Assembly (NCBI GenBank): GCA_037624485.1
Contig: JASJJC010000015.1
Location: forward strand, 1 to 64,000
Length of the DNA stretch: 64,000 nt
Source of the DNA: JAFMKE01 sp037624485
GTDB taxonomy: Bacteria; Bacteroidota; Bacteroidia; Chitinophagales; UBA8649
Direction: 5' to 3'
Positions 9,326-17,981 of the stretch are shown one piece after another. Made by a program: the position numbers and the translations under genes. The notes under the pieces were generated by a model that was not told the DNA's origin, searched no databases, and saw only the letters and a list, made by a program, of their open reading frames with translations. Position 1 is the stretch's first letter; every line of letters starts with the position of its first letter.

Positions 9326-9354
9326 AAAAAATATCGATTTCCTAGGATATCGAT
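9326..9354 (-). terminator. terminator after the DUF1853-like gene
   Basis: Arms ATCGATTTCC (9333-9342) and GGATATCGAT (9345-9354) pair with one mismatch. On the minus strand the hairpin starts 32 bases past the stop at 9387 and is followed by six Ts (9326-9331). Confidence 0.55.
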
Positions 9355-9386
9355 TCGGATTTTATATTATTTAATAAGCAAATGGA

Positions 9387-10184
9387 CTACCACCAAACAA
9401 TAAAAAAAGCGAGGTATGATTTCTTGTGTTTTTGCCAACATAAAGTGGCTTGTTTTTCTCGGATAATCGCCTCGGCCTGCTTTACTATACCTTCAAAGTC
9501 TGCCCAGATTTCGTTATCTGCGGGGTCCATTCCCCATTCTTTTTTGGTAGGCAAATAATAGTTTTTTAAAGCATGGTCCATTTTTATAAATGAGTCTAAA
9601 TTTAAATAATAGCCTTTGATAGCTTTTGCATAACTGGAGTCAAAAGTAAGTTTGTATTGATAAGGAATAAATAAAGAAACCAGGAAGCAAAGCGACTGAG
9701 AAACTTCATTAATGGCGATATCAGGTAATACAGATTGTGTGAAATTGTGGTGTAATAAGGGGAATTGTTTATTTTTTAGTTTTTCTAATTTCTCTTTCAA
9801 TGAATCATTTCTGTTAGGACCAATCCAGTTATTAAAAGCATGCTCAGAAATGTTTGGATCATATAAATAAAACTTATAGGCTAATTCCAAATGTATAATC
9901 TGCTGATTCCGTAAATTTTGTATGATAAAATCAATTTCACCCAAGGTTTTTTTATCCTTAATGACCTGAATGTTCTCATAGAGCACTTCGTAATTGGTGG
10001 AAGATTGAATTAAATTAGAAATAATTTTTTCTACTAAGTGACCTAATCTTAGCTGGCTTGGCAGTTCAAATTGCAGATCTTCTTTGAGCTTTAGTTCTGA
10101 TAAATTAAATGCTTTTAAACCGGTAATTGATGGTGATAGATTGTTTGTTTGGAGTATCGAGCTTATTCTTGGTTTCGTTTTCAT
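9387..10184 (-). CDS. DUF1853-like protein
   Basis: The 265-residue protein resembles the DUF1853 family. It has an R-L-G-x-x-x-E core (RLGHLVEKII, near 47-56), a GEIDFII strand near 79-85, the HLELAYKFYLYDP segment near 98-110, and a downstream NWIGPNRNDSL. The GEIDF and HLELAYKF pair resembles the acidic and lysine residues of PD-(D/E)XK nucleases. That is a pattern match by eye, and the family has no proven function. No signal peptide is present, so it should be cytoplasmic. It lies 234 bases beyond the seven-gene run and may have its own promoter. Confidence 0.7.
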   Translation of the reverse strand: MKTKPRISSILQTNNLSPSITGLKAFNLSELKLKEDLQFELPSQLRLGHLVEKIISNLIQSSTNYEVLYENIQVIKDKKTLGEIDFIIQNLRNQQIIHLELAYKFYLYDPNISEHAFNNWIGPNRNDSLKEKLEKLKNKQFPLLHHNFTQSVLPDIAINEVSQSLCFLVSLFIPYQYKLTFDSSYAKAIKGYYLNLDSFIKMDHALKNYYLPTKKEWGMDPADNEIWADFEGIVKQAEAIIREKQATLCWQKHKKSYLAFFIVWW

Positions 10185-10418
10185 TGATAAATATCTTTAA
10201 TAAGGTGTCCGTTGACAGTCTATTTAATTTAACTGAGATTGTTGACTTTAATAATCTAGCCAAGAGCTGCTCCAGTTCAATCCACATTATTTTTAGTCTT
10301 GATAGTAACAAGCAATGCTTGGTATAGCAAGTCTATGGTCTCAAAGTAATTAAGCTGCTAACATTGGTGTAGTGCTTTCCATGAAAGGAGCTTTAATCAA
10401 TCAAGAGTTATTTTAACT

Positions 10419-10817
10419 TTAATCGATATAGGATTCTTCTTTTATTATAAGGGATATCCCTGATTTTTGACAAGCTTTAAGCATACAATCCAGGTAGGGC
10501 TTAAGCTGGTCATCGGTTTTTACTGGATTCATAAAAAAGACTATTTCATTAATTTTTTCAACTTTCATTTGCATTGCGACTAAATCTGCATGCTGGTCGA
10601 CCTCAGCTGCTACAAGTAAATGGTCATATGTTTTAATTTTTTGCATCGCATTAATGAGGCCATACTTGCCAGATAAGATCATGAATTTCACGCCTATTAA
10701 TTGGGCCGCATGATAGACATTTTTAATCCTTTCATTTTGATAAAGTGCAGCGGCTGGCATAGGAGTTTTACGCTTATCTTTTTTCGCAGAACAATATGTA
10801 CAATAAATGCTAATCAC
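10419..10817 (-). CDS. DUF6884-like protein
   Basis: This 132-residue protein has the sequence layout of DUF6884: an N-terminal strand ending in CSAKKD (about 9-14), then a proline-alanine segment PAAALYQN, ILSGKYGLI (about 48-56) and YDHLL (about 64-68). Conserved Cys, Lys, Lys and Asp residues suggest an enzymatic or nucleotide-binding pocket, but the activity is unknown to me. The start is the GTG at 10815-10817, since later starts would cut off the conserved CSAKK motif. It is the last member of the tight minus-strand run, 26 bases after the Rieske gene. Confidence 0.6.
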   Translation of the reverse strand: MISIYCTYCSAKKDKRKTPMPAAALYQNERIKNVYHAAQLIGVKFMILSGKYGLINAMQKIKTYDHLLVAAEVDQHADLVAMQMKVEKINEIVFFMNPVKTDDQLKPYLDCMLKACQKSGISLIIKEESYID

Positions 10818-10843
10818 TTTTGTTGATTTAATTCTTTGTAGAT

Positions 10844-11947
10844 CTAGATTTCATTTTCACTTACATTCATGTATTCAGCCAGTAAACGATGGAAATGATG
10901 CACCCCTTTTTCCCTTTTTGGTGAGAATCTTCCAGCTTTGTAAAAACGAGATTGAAGCCCTTTGTGCACTGCCTCTACCACAGATTCGTCTTCACGTTCG
11001 ACCTTATCTAATAATGCTCCAGCACCTTTTGAAAGTTTCTCTTCATCATAAACATAAGTGATAAAAGAGATCTTGGTCTTATTGATTTCTATAGGTTTTA
11101 CAATATTTATTGACAAACCCCAAGGATAAAAATTAAACATGATATTAGGGAAAATCCAATAATAATAAGCAGCAACATGCTTTCCATAATCTATATGACC
11201 TTCAGGTAAATTAAAAACCTCTTCACCACTATCGGAATATCCAATCTGCACATTCACATGCTCATATATCTCGGTTTCGTAACTGCCATAATCCAAAACT
11301 TTGTTCAAGTCTTCGTGGACAAATGGAACATGAAATCCTTCTAAGTAATTATCGCAATACAATGCCCAATGACAATTTACTATATAATCCTTATTCCTAG
11401 ATTCATCTAGTTTAAATTCATTTAAAGGCAGAAATCCTACTCTTTCATTCATCGTATTTATCACTTTAGAAAAGTCAAATGCAGGATCTAATCCAACAAA
11501 TAAATGTGAACCGAATTTTTGGAGAGAGAATTCGGTCAAACTATCACATGGTCTTGGAAAATTTTTGGCCTCTCTGAATTCAGGCATGTGTTTGAATTTG
11601 CCATCCAAACTAAAGGATCTTCCATGATACCTGCAATTTAGCGTACTAACTTTTCCTGGATCTTGCACCACGATGTTTCCTCGATGGGTACATACATTAG
11701 TAAAACATTTGAGCTCGTCGGTTTGGTCTTTTATCAATACCAAGGGCTCAGTTAAGTAATTATCCAGTAAAACTAATGGGTATGCACTTCCTGTCAGCGG
11801 TACTAGCTTGTTTTCATCTCCAATCCATTGCCAAGATCTTAGGAATACCTTCTCTTTTAATGCTTGAAAAACTTCTGCGCTTCGATAAAATTCAGCGGGA
11901 AGAGTTTCAGCTTGACTTATATCAGGATGAACATCAAATCTTTTCAT
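10844..11947 (-). CDS. Rieske non-haem iron oxygenase, alpha subunit
   Basis: The 367-residue protein has a Rieske [2Fe-2S] domain with Cys86-x-His88 and Cys105-x2-His108. A catalytic domain follows whose iron site reads DNYLEGFHVPFVH: Asn200, Glu203, His206 and His211. It belongs to the aromatic-ring-hydroxylating dioxygenase/choline monooxygenase superfamily, which needs a separate reductase that is not encoded nearby. The substrate is unknown; choline-, carnitine- or sterol-type substrates are possible. It starts 4 bases after the KYN-repeat gene stops, so the two are probably cotranscribed. Its company with secreted proteins is unusual for a catabolic oxygenase. Confidence 0.85.
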   Translation of the reverse strand: MKRFDVHPDISQAETLPAEFYRSAEVFQALKEKVFLRSWQWIGDENKLVPLTGSAYPLVLLDNYLTEPLVLIKDQTDELKCFTNVCTHRGNIVVQDPGKVSTLNCRYHGRSFSLDGKFKHMPEFREAKNFPRPCDSLTEFSLQKFGSHLFVGLDPAFDFSKVINTMNERVGFLPLNEFKLDESRNKDYIVNCHWALYCDNYLEGFHVPFVHEDLNKVLDYGSYETEIYEHVNVQIGYSDSGEEVFNLPEGHIDYGKHVAAYYYWIFPNIMFNFYPWGLSINIVKPIEINKTKISFITYVYDEEKLSKGAGALLDKVEREDESVVEAVHKGLQSRFYKAGRFSPKREKGVHHFHRLLAEYMNVSENEI

Positions 11948-11951
11948 TAAG

Positions 11952-12290
11952 TTAGTATAATAGATGCTTCTTACTGGCTTTTTTCCAACCCGTATTGTAT
12001 TTGTCTTCGGTAAAGTAAATGATTAAATCACAGTTATATTTATCTTCTGTGAAATAAATTATTTTGTCAGAGTTATACTTATTGTCTGAAAAGTACCAAT
12101 GTCCCTTATTATTTCCGAGATTATATTTGTCTTTACTTTTAAATACAACAAGATCACAATTGTACCTATTATTTGTCACGTAGACTAAAATGTCTGCATT
12201 GTATTTGTCGCCTGAAGAATATATAAGTTGAGCAGAAGAAAGTTTACAAACAAAAAATATAAATGCAAGTAAGGAAAATATTTTTTTCAT
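11952..12290 (-). CDS. small exported protein with six KYN repeats (DUF6150-like)
   Basis: The 112-residue product has a signal peptide (1-20, ending LSSA) followed by tandem repeats of about 11-16 residues. Each holds [DN][KR]YN, with second positions NAD, NCD, NLG, NSD, NCD and NTG, and most are followed by a short beta strand such as LIIYFTE. The pattern resembles the DUF6150 family, probably a compact repeat beta structure. Two Cys occupy equivalent repeat positions and could form a disulfide in the periplasm. Function is unknown. It lies between a small cytosolic protein gene and the Rieske gene with 32 and 4 base gaps. Confidence 0.65.
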   Translation of the reverse strand: MKKIFSLLAFIFFVCKLSSAQLIYSSGDKYNADILVYVTNNRYNCDLVVFKSKDKYNLGNNKGHWYFSDNKYNSDKIIYFTEDKYNCDLIIYFTEDKYNTGWKKASKKHLLY

Positions 12291-12322
12291 AGGATATTTT
12301 TGAGATAAATATAGGTGGGTTT

Positions 12323-12568
12323 TTAAATGGTCTCTTTATGTTTTTGGTAAAGCATTTGGCAAACTTTGTCCATGGACTTAAAAATTGCTTCATCAAAATT
12401 AGTCGATTTCGTAATACTTGTCAAAGTCTGAACAGCATTATAAATAATAATATTATCACTTTGCTTGATGCGTTCAACAGCATTCACCTCATTACTTCCT
12501 TTCGAAGAATTAGATACTATAACTTCTTTGGTATCTGTATCTATTGCAAATAATAAAGTCTTACTCAT
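12323..12568 (-). CDS. small unknown protein next to the HNH gene
   Basis: I do not recognise this 81-residue protein. It has no signal peptide, is mixed alpha/beta by appearance, and has an N-terminal strand-turn-strand (LLFAIDTDTKEVIVS). The rest is amphipathic helices ending in a helix with KVCQMLYQKHKE. It begins 9 bases after the stop of the exported HNH nuclease gene and is therefore almost certainly cotranslated with it. An immunity-type or regulatory role for the neighbour is possible but is only an inference from position and size. Confidence 0.55.
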   Translation of the reverse strand: MSKTLLFAIDTDTKEVIVSNSSKGSNEVNAVERIKQSDNIIIYNAVQTLTSITKSTNFDEAIFKSMDKVCQMLYQKHKETI

Positions 12569-12577
12569 ATATTTTTA

Positions 12578-13012
12578 TTATCGATGATGATGACAACGTC
12601 CACTTGAATCTGTTGTTCTATTTTTACATCTAAGCCCTTTTAGTGTGGTCCCTGAACATTGTTTAGAAATGCTTTTTTTTGTTGTTTTTCCTTGGCAACA
12701 ATCTACTCCCACTTTTTTATTATGAACTTTACAATAACAGCTATTGGATTTACTTCTATTGCAGGTCATGCAGAGCAGCTGAATGTTTGATACAGTGCTA
12801 TTTCCGCCACAAGAAAATGGTGATATGTGATCGTATTCTAGGTTTGAATAGCTGCTACAACATTGGCATTTACCGGCATCCCTAGCGTATACAATCTTTT
12901 TTGTTGTTTCTGAAATATAACGACTTTGTCCAAAGCTTGTAGCACTCAATAAAATTAGAGCGAGAATTAAACAAACTTTAATCTTTTTAGTACAGAGGCT
13001 TAAAATTTTCAA
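12578..13012 (-). CDS. exported HNH nuclease with C-terminal Cys/His knot (DUF5763-like)
   Basis: The 144-residue product has a predicted signal peptide (1-29: basic start, CLILALILLSA core, cleavage near SFGQ). A compact HNH domain follows, with zinc ligands Cys49/Cys52 and Cys81/Cys84, catalytic Asp61-His62 and Asn76/Asn85. After a Cys-rich linker the last 27 residues (CSGTTLKGLRC to GRCHHHR) match the DUF5763 cysteine-histidine pattern. A TTG start at 13010-13012 is preferred. The longer TTG start at 13042 would overlap the upstream gene and bury the signal peptide, and no in-frame ATG exists. It should cut DNA or RNA outside the cytoplasm. It is unlikely to be a homing endonuclease because it is exported and lies in an operon. 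Confidence 0.65.
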   Translation of the reverse strand: MKILSLCTKKIKVCLILALILLSATSFGQSRYISETTKKIVYARDAGKCQCCSSYSNLEYDHISPFSCGGNSTVSNIQLLCMTCNRSKSNSCYCKVHNKKVGVDCCQGKTTKKSISKQCSGTTLKGLRCKNRTTDSSGRCHHHR

Positions 13013-13023
13013 AATCTTGTCAT

Positions 13024-14148
13024 TTACCAGCACGCTTGCCAAGTTGACCCATCATAGACCATTAATTTATGCGTTGTAGAATCCATATAAATATCGCCTT
13101 CCGCAGGAGAGCTAGGTGAAGATGCTCTTGGCTCAAGACGCATGACGTCTTTTACGTGTAAATTCCTTTGTGCACTCATTATTCCGATACCGACTCTAAC
13201 GACATCTGTTGAATGAGGCGCAATTCTAACAAGGTTGTTAAAACTAGTGACATCGCCCAATACTGTGGATTCTCTGAAGAAATATCCGTTACTGGCGTTA
13301 CCTGTGTATGGTCCACAGTAAAACTTTAGTGTTCCGTATGGGGCAATATTTGAAACAATTCCCTGAGTAGACCCAAGCCCTGTAAAAGATAAAAATCCAT
13401 TATCTATATGCAGTTTTGACTGAGGAGTTGCAGTTCCTATACCCACATTTCCCAATGTATCTATTGTCAATGCGTTAGATAGAATATTTGAGCCCCCTGC
13501 TTCAGAATAATCAGTCCATAATCCAAATTTCAGCTTGTTTCCATCACTTTGATCACCATGCATACGCCATACTCCTTTAGGATTCTTTAACCATAACTCG
13601 GCATCTGTGGTAGTGCCTGAAGTCTCTATTACCTGAGAAGAAAAAACATCATCGCTAAGGACTAATTCAACTCCTGGATAAGAGCTAGCCGTTCCAATTC
13701 CTACCTGGTTTAAAGTATGCGTTGTGTCATCAATAGTTTGCCATCCAGACGAGTTCTTCGCAAACAAGGCATAAGGCACGCTTAGTAATTGGCTTGTACC
13801 CGTAATAGTATAAGATGTTCCTCCAGTTGGGTCAGTTTCTGTTTTTATAAAGTAGGGACCACTGCTCCAATCTATAGCGTTAAAAGTACCTGCTACATTT
13901 GAACCCGCACCTATTTCTAGGCTTACTAAACCATTAATATTTGTAGTTGGTGCATGAGTTTCTACATAAACTGCTGTGCCATTAATGGAATCCTGTAAGA
14001 TGCTTATTTGCATGCCAATGGTCGCGGTCGCTACAAGATTGTCTCCGGCGTCTCGGACAACAGCTTGATAACTCATCATTTCTGGTGATTGAGCCAATGC
14101 GACTAAGGATAGTATACTGACAATAATTAAGGAGGAGATTTTTTTCAT
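13024..14148 (-). CDS. exported fibre-like protein with phage tail-type VGIGT motifs
   Basis: The 374-residue protein has a signal peptide (1-19) and then the Bacteroidota MSYQAVVRDAGDNLV start of a beta-rich domain (about 25-135). The rest contains VGIGT-x-LHI style motifs (QVGIGTASSYPGVELVL, NVGIGTATPQSKLHI, VRVGIGIMSAQRNLHV). These motifs are typical of tail-fibre and adhesin-like trimeric proteins. The C-terminus reads GDIYMDSTTHKLMVYDGSTW, a repeat common in secreted Bacteroidota proteins. It has no T9SS sorting domain and no S74 chaperone domain. It follows the small T9SS protein gene by 4 bases and precedes the HNH gene by 11. Confidence 0.72.
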   Translation of the reverse strand: MKKISSLIIVSILSLVALAQSPEMMSYQAVVRDAGDNLVATATIGMQISILQDSINGTAVYVETHAPTTNINGLVSLEIGAGSNVAGTFNAIDWSSGPYFIKTETDPTGGTSYTITGTSQLLSVPYALFAKNSSGWQTIDDTTHTLNQVGIGTASSYPGVELVLSDDVFSSQVIETSGTTTDAELWLKNPKGVWRMHGDQSDGNKLKFGLWTDYSEAGGSNILSNALTIDTLGNVGIGTATPQSKLHIDNGFLSFTGLGSTQGIVSNIAPYGTLKFYCGPYTGNASNGYFFRESTVLGDVTSFNNLVRIAPHSTDVVRVGIGIMSAQRNLHVKDVMRLEPRASSPSSPAEGDIYMDSTTHKLMVYDGSTWQACW

Positions 14149-14152
14149 GATA

Positions 14153-14623
14153 TTATTTTTTAATTATTTTAAAGGTTTTGATGATCAAATTATTTTCTTG
14201 TACACTTAGCAGGTAAGTGCTCTCGGGGTAATCTAGCATGTCAATAGTGGTCTTGGTGTCTGACAAACACTCTTTAAACATTAATTTTCCATTTACATCA
14301 TACAGCTGACAAGTCAACTTTTCGCTGGTATAATCGCTTACATCAAGAATAAGAAAATTATTGGTTGGATTGGGGAAGGCGTTGATTGTCAGTTTGATTG
14401 CGGTTTCTTTAATGCCTACAGTAACAGAGATTTCGTAAGCTTGTTGAACACCTTGAGCTACAGAGCCATTGCTTCCTGTCTGCGTAGTATAAACTATTTG
14501 TCCAATGGAATAACTGCTTGACCCACCGGTTCCTAAGGCATCACCTCCGGATGAAACTGCCGCTTCTTGAGCTTGCAATCCAATTGTGATAAATAGTAAA
14601 ATAGCAGTTATAAATATTTTCAT
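14153..14623 (-). CDS. small T9SS cargo protein
   Basis: This 156-residue protein has a signal peptide (1-18) and a glycine/serine segment (SSGGDALGTGGSSSYSIGQI) that ends VAQGVQQAYEI. A T9SS type A sorting domain follows (about 82-156: FPNPTNNFLILDV, LYDVNGKLMF, STYLLSV). The same head segment is frequent in short Bacteroidota surface proteins of unknown role. It heads the seven-gene minus-strand run and lies 4 bases upstream of the fibre-like gene, so the two may form one surface structure. Confidence 0.8.
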   Translation of the reverse strand: MKIFITAILLFITIGLQAQEAAVSSGGDALGTGGSSSYSIGQIVYTTQTGSNGSVAQGVQQAYEISVTVGIKETAIKLTINAFPNPTNNFLILDVSDYTSEKLTCQLYDVNGKLMFKECLSDTKTTIDMLDYPESTYLLSVQENNLIIKTFKIIKK

Positions 14624-14783
14624 ATATAAAAAGTTTTAAAATCTAATATACTAACTCTTGATTTCTTTTAAAAGCATTTGTTCGGGTATTTAGGTCAGTT
14701 AAGGCAGCTTCATCTTAAACTATACAAAAATAAAGGTTTTCATAGTGTATTAGGTGTCGACAAATCAACTCCGCTCATTTTCT

Positions 14784-14791
14784 TATCTTTA
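14784..14791 (+). promoter_or_regulatory. candidate -7 box of the GH2 gene
   Basis: TATCTTTA, one base from TAnnTTTG, 18 bases before the ATG at 14810. It favours that start over the longer TTG-initiated frame from 14678. Confidence 0.45.
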
Positions 14792-14809
14792 CTGGCAATT
14801 TACCTTGAC

Positions 14810-17800
14810 ATGCTTTATCGCCTTTTTACATTCACTTTTTTTTGCTGGTCCCTCTTGTCTTTTGGGCAATACGCATATATTGAGAATCCTGAACTTTTCC
14901 AAGAAAATACCTTAGATGCGCATGCCTCATTTACCTTTGATACCCAAGAAGAAGGCCGTCAAATCACTCAAAATCCAAACTACCTTATCCTAAATGGAGA
15001 TTGGTTGTTTCATCATAGCATGGTGCCAGAAGAGCGCCCGGTAGACTTTTATCAAACAACTTACAATACAGAAGATTGGGCGACTATACCTGTGCCAGGC
15101 GACTGGCAAATGTATGATTATGATTATCCCATTTACACCAATTGGAAGTATCCATTCAAGCCGAATAAGCCGAATGTCCCGCGTGATTTTAATCCAGTGG
15201 GTTCATATAAGAAAAACTTTAATCTGCCTACAGATTGGGATACGGGAGTCGATGAAATTATACTGCATTTCGGCGGGGTTAATTCTTGTTTCTTTGTGTG
15301 GCTTAATGGGCAGTATTTAGGGTATAGCGAAGACAGTAAATTGCCTAGTGAGTTTTCGGCCTCTTCCTACTTGCAAAATGGGCAAAACCAAATCGCTGTT
15401 GAAGTCTATAAATATTGCGATGGCACTTATCTCGAAGATCAGGATATGTGGCGCCTGAGCGGTATAGAAAGGGATGTATATCTTTATAAGCAACCCGAAG
15501 TAAGTATTGAAGATTTAACTATTCAAGCGTCCCTAGATGAGTCCTATTCACTAGGCAACTTGAGTGTAGAAATACACACGGCTTTTCCTAATTACAGTAA
15601 ATCAACATTCAGTGTAGAGTGCCAGCTGATTGCCCAAGATAGCTCGGTTTTATGGCAGCGCTATTTTATGCAAGCAAACGGCTTGAATACTTGGGCAAAA
15701 AAAAGTTTAAAAGGACAAATATCGGATGTTCAACAATGGTCGGCGCAGCATCCAAATCTTTATACTCTAGTGGTTTGCATAAGAAATGAGCAAAATGATT
15801 TGCTGCAAAAAGTGGTACAAAAAGTAGGCTTTAGAAGTTTAGAAATTAAAGACGGCATCTTTTACATCAATGGCGATACTGCCCTAATAAAGGGCGTAAA
15901 TAGGCACGAACACGACCCGAATTGGGGGCATGCAGTAGCTTACACCGGAAATGCTTTCAACGAAGATAGCTTGCGCACCGATTTGGAACTCATCAAATCA
16001 CTCAATTTTAATGCCGTAAGAACTGCACATTACCCTAATCATCCAATTTTCTATGATTTGTGCGATGAAATTGGCCTTTATGTTTGCGATGAAGCTAATG
16101 TAGAGGGACATTATTACATGATGTTTGCTCCTTTTGACAATCTTGCTATCGATCCAGATTATCGGGAGGCTATATTGAGTCGGATTTATAACATGTATCA
16201 GCGAGATAAGAATCACCCCTCTATCATCATGTGGAGTGTGGGTAATGAGAATGGAACAGGAAAAACCATGGTTGAAGCCTATAAAATGTTGAAGGAATTG
16301 GATCATGATCGACCGGTGTTTAATGAGCGTCATTTTTTCATGAATACTATCAAGGAAAAGCACTCTGATTTTAATGGACATATGTACGCACCTATTGATA
16401 AGGTTGAAAAGATTATAAAGAAGGATAAAGACAAACCATTCATTTGGATTGAATACGCTCATGCGATGGGGAATAGTACAGGGAATTTTAATGACTTGTG
16501 GGATTTTGTTCGCAGCGAGCCTCAGGTGCAAGGAGGCTTCATATGGGATTGGCGAGATCAAGGCATCTGGAAGACGAATGAGAATGGGCAGCGTTTTTTG
16601 GCCTACGGAGGGCATTTTGAACCTGAAGATCATCCCTATGTTGGAGGCTTGCAAGGTGATGGTAATTTTTGTGCCAATGGGGTGATTAGCGCCGATGGAA
16701 AGTTGCACCCTGGGGCAGATGCCATAAAACATGCCCAAAGCAATGTGCAAATTGAGATGGTTAATGACACGACCTTCCGATTTACCAATGATTTTGAAGC
16801 ATATAATTTAAGTGAGTTTGACTGTTGGGTCAATTGGCGAACAACGGATGGTCAAGGTCATGTAGGTAGGTACAATGCCTTAACTTGTGCGCCAAATTCA
16901 GATACGCTAATCCAATATAAATCGCCAGGAGATGTTGCCTTTATTAGTTTTTCACTGTTCAAGAATGAAAATGAATATGTAAAGAATTTCTTTTTGAAAG
17001 ATTTTAATCAACGACAGGTGAACTTAGGTAAAGAATTGACTCAATTTAAAGCTAGAAAAGTGGGTGAGCTCAATGTAGTTGGCAATGATAAGGTCGAGTT
17101 CGTGATAAGCGAAAAAGGTACATTACATGATTTAAGTGTCGATGATGTTTTGAAATTTGTAGATGGACCTCGGGTGAATTTTTGGAGAGCATTGACGGAT
17201 AATGATTACGGGAACAAAGCCAATAAAAGATTGGCGTATTGGCGTTCAGCTGAGCATTTGAGTGAGTTGATTGACTTAAGCCATGGTCAGGCAGATAATT
17301 ACTATGCTGTTGTTGCGGTCTACGAATTGCCCGAGAAAAAAGGAACTTATCGTTTGGGTTATAAAATCTATTCGGATGGATTGATGGAAGTAAATTTGGA
17401 TTTCGACTTAAAGTGGAGCGAAGAAATCCCTCGCATAGGTTCATATATGCTATTGCCAGCTGACTATGATTTAATACACTATGTAGGGATGGGGCCAAAT
17501 GAGAATTACATAGACCGACAAGATGGACAACGATTGGATGAGTTTTATTTGGGTTTGAATCGAGACCCTGATTATCCCAATCTTCAAATACAGGAAATGC
17601 CTTATATCCGCCCTCAAGAATATGGCAATAGAACCAAGACTTTTTTGATAAACTTATACGCCCCGAATGATTCATTAAGAATTATATGTAATGATTTGAG
17701 TTTTAGTGCATGGCCTCACGATCAGGCAGATATTGATGCAGGAGCGGAGAAACAAGGAAAAATATCCTTGGATGTGCCTAAAAGAGAGCAGGTTTGGTTG

Positions 17801-17920
17801 AATATCGATTATGGGCAAACCGGAGTTGGTGGTGATAATTCATGGGGGAGAAAGCCTTATGATCAATATATTTTGAAAGCAGGAGAGTATTCATATAGCT
17901 TCACTTTTGATCCAAGGTAA
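14810..17920 (+). CDS. exported GH2 beta-galactosidase (LacZ type)
   Basis: The 1036-residue product has a signal peptide (MLYRLFTFTFFCWSLLSFGQ) and the five-domain LacZ architecture: sugar-binding jelly roll, Ig-like, TIM barrel, Ig-like and C-terminal beta-sandwich. The acid/base Glu480 lies in SVGNENGTG and the nucleophile Glu548 in WIEYAHAMGNS. It has no T9SS domain, so it is probably periplasmic or surface-located by another route. ATG 14810 is supported by the signal peptide and a promoter box 18 bases upstream. It stands alone, without lactose or SusCD genes. Confidence 0.9.
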   Translation: MLYRLFTFTFFCWSLLSFGQYAYIENPELFQENTLDAHASFTFDTQEEGRQITQNPNYLILNGDWLFHHSMVPEERPVDFYQTTYNTEDWATIPVPGDWQMYDYDYPIYTNWKYPFKPNKPNVPRDFNPVGSYKKNFNLPTDWDTGVDEIILHFGGVNSCFFVWLNGQYLGYSEDSKLPSEFSASSYLQNGQNQIAVEVYKYCDGTYLEDQDMWRLSGIERDVYLYKQPEVSIEDLTIQASLDESYSLGNLSVEIHTAFPNYSKSTFSVECQLIAQDSSVLWQRYFMQANGLNTWAKKSLKGQISDVQQWSAQHPNLYTLVVCIRNEQNDLLQKVVQKVGFRSLEIKDGIFYINGDTALIKGVNRHEHDPNWGHAVAYTGNAFNEDSLRTDLELIKSLNFNAVRTAHYPNHPIFYDLCDEIGLYVCDEANVEGHYYMMFAPFDNLAIDPDYREAILSRIYNMYQRDKNHPSIIMWSVGNENGTGKTMVEAYKMLKELDHDRPVFNERHFFMNTIKEKHSDFNGHMYAPIDKVEKIIKKDKDKPFIWIEYAHAMGNSTGNFNDLWDFVRSEPQVQGGFIWDWRDQGIWKTNENGQRFLAYGGHFEPEDHPYVGGLQGDGNFCANGVISADGKLHPGADAIKHAQSNVQIEMVNDTTFRFTNDFEAYNLSEFDCWVNWRTTDGQGHVGRYNALTCAPNSDTLIQYKSPGDVAFISFSLFKNENEYVKNFFLKDFNQRQVNLGKELTQFKARKVGELNVVGNDKVEFVISEKGTLHDLSVDDVLKFVDGPRVNFWRALTDNDYGNKANKRLAYWRSAEHLSELIDLSHGQADNYYAVVAVYELPEKKGTYRLGYKIYSDGLMEVNLDFDLKWSEEIPRIGSYMLLPADYDLIHYVGMGPNENYIDRQDGQRLDEFYLGLNRDPDYPNLQIQEMPYIRPQEYGNRTKTFLINLYAPNDSLRIICNDLSFSAWPHDQADIDAGAEKQGKISLDVPKREQVWLNIDYGQTGVGGDNSWGRKPYDQYILKAGEYSYSFTFDPR

Positions 17921-17923
17921 ACT

Positions 17924-17952
17924 TGCTACGTTTTAAAAAAACCGTACCTTTG
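17924..17952 (+). promoter_or_regulatory. promoter of the ABC-F gene
   Basis: TTG at 17924-17926 and TACCTTTG at 17945-17952 with an 18-base spacer form a good Bacteroidota -33/-7 promoter. It begins 3 bases after the GH2 stop codon and gives a leader of about 25 bases. Confidence 0.75.
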
Positions 17953-17981
17953 CACACTTAAATTAAAATACTTAAAAACTT

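Noticed and set aside
12578..13012. HNH gene as a homing endonuclease or intron remnant
   Set aside because: It has a signal peptide, lies in an operon and has no intron structure around it.
15998..16750. Long antisense ORF in the GH2 gene
   Set aside because: It is the shadow of a clearly real beta-galactosidase, with no family motif of its own.
17070..17675. Second antisense ORF in the GH2 gene
   Set aside because: Same reason; His/Pro/Ser-rich composition typical of shadow frames.
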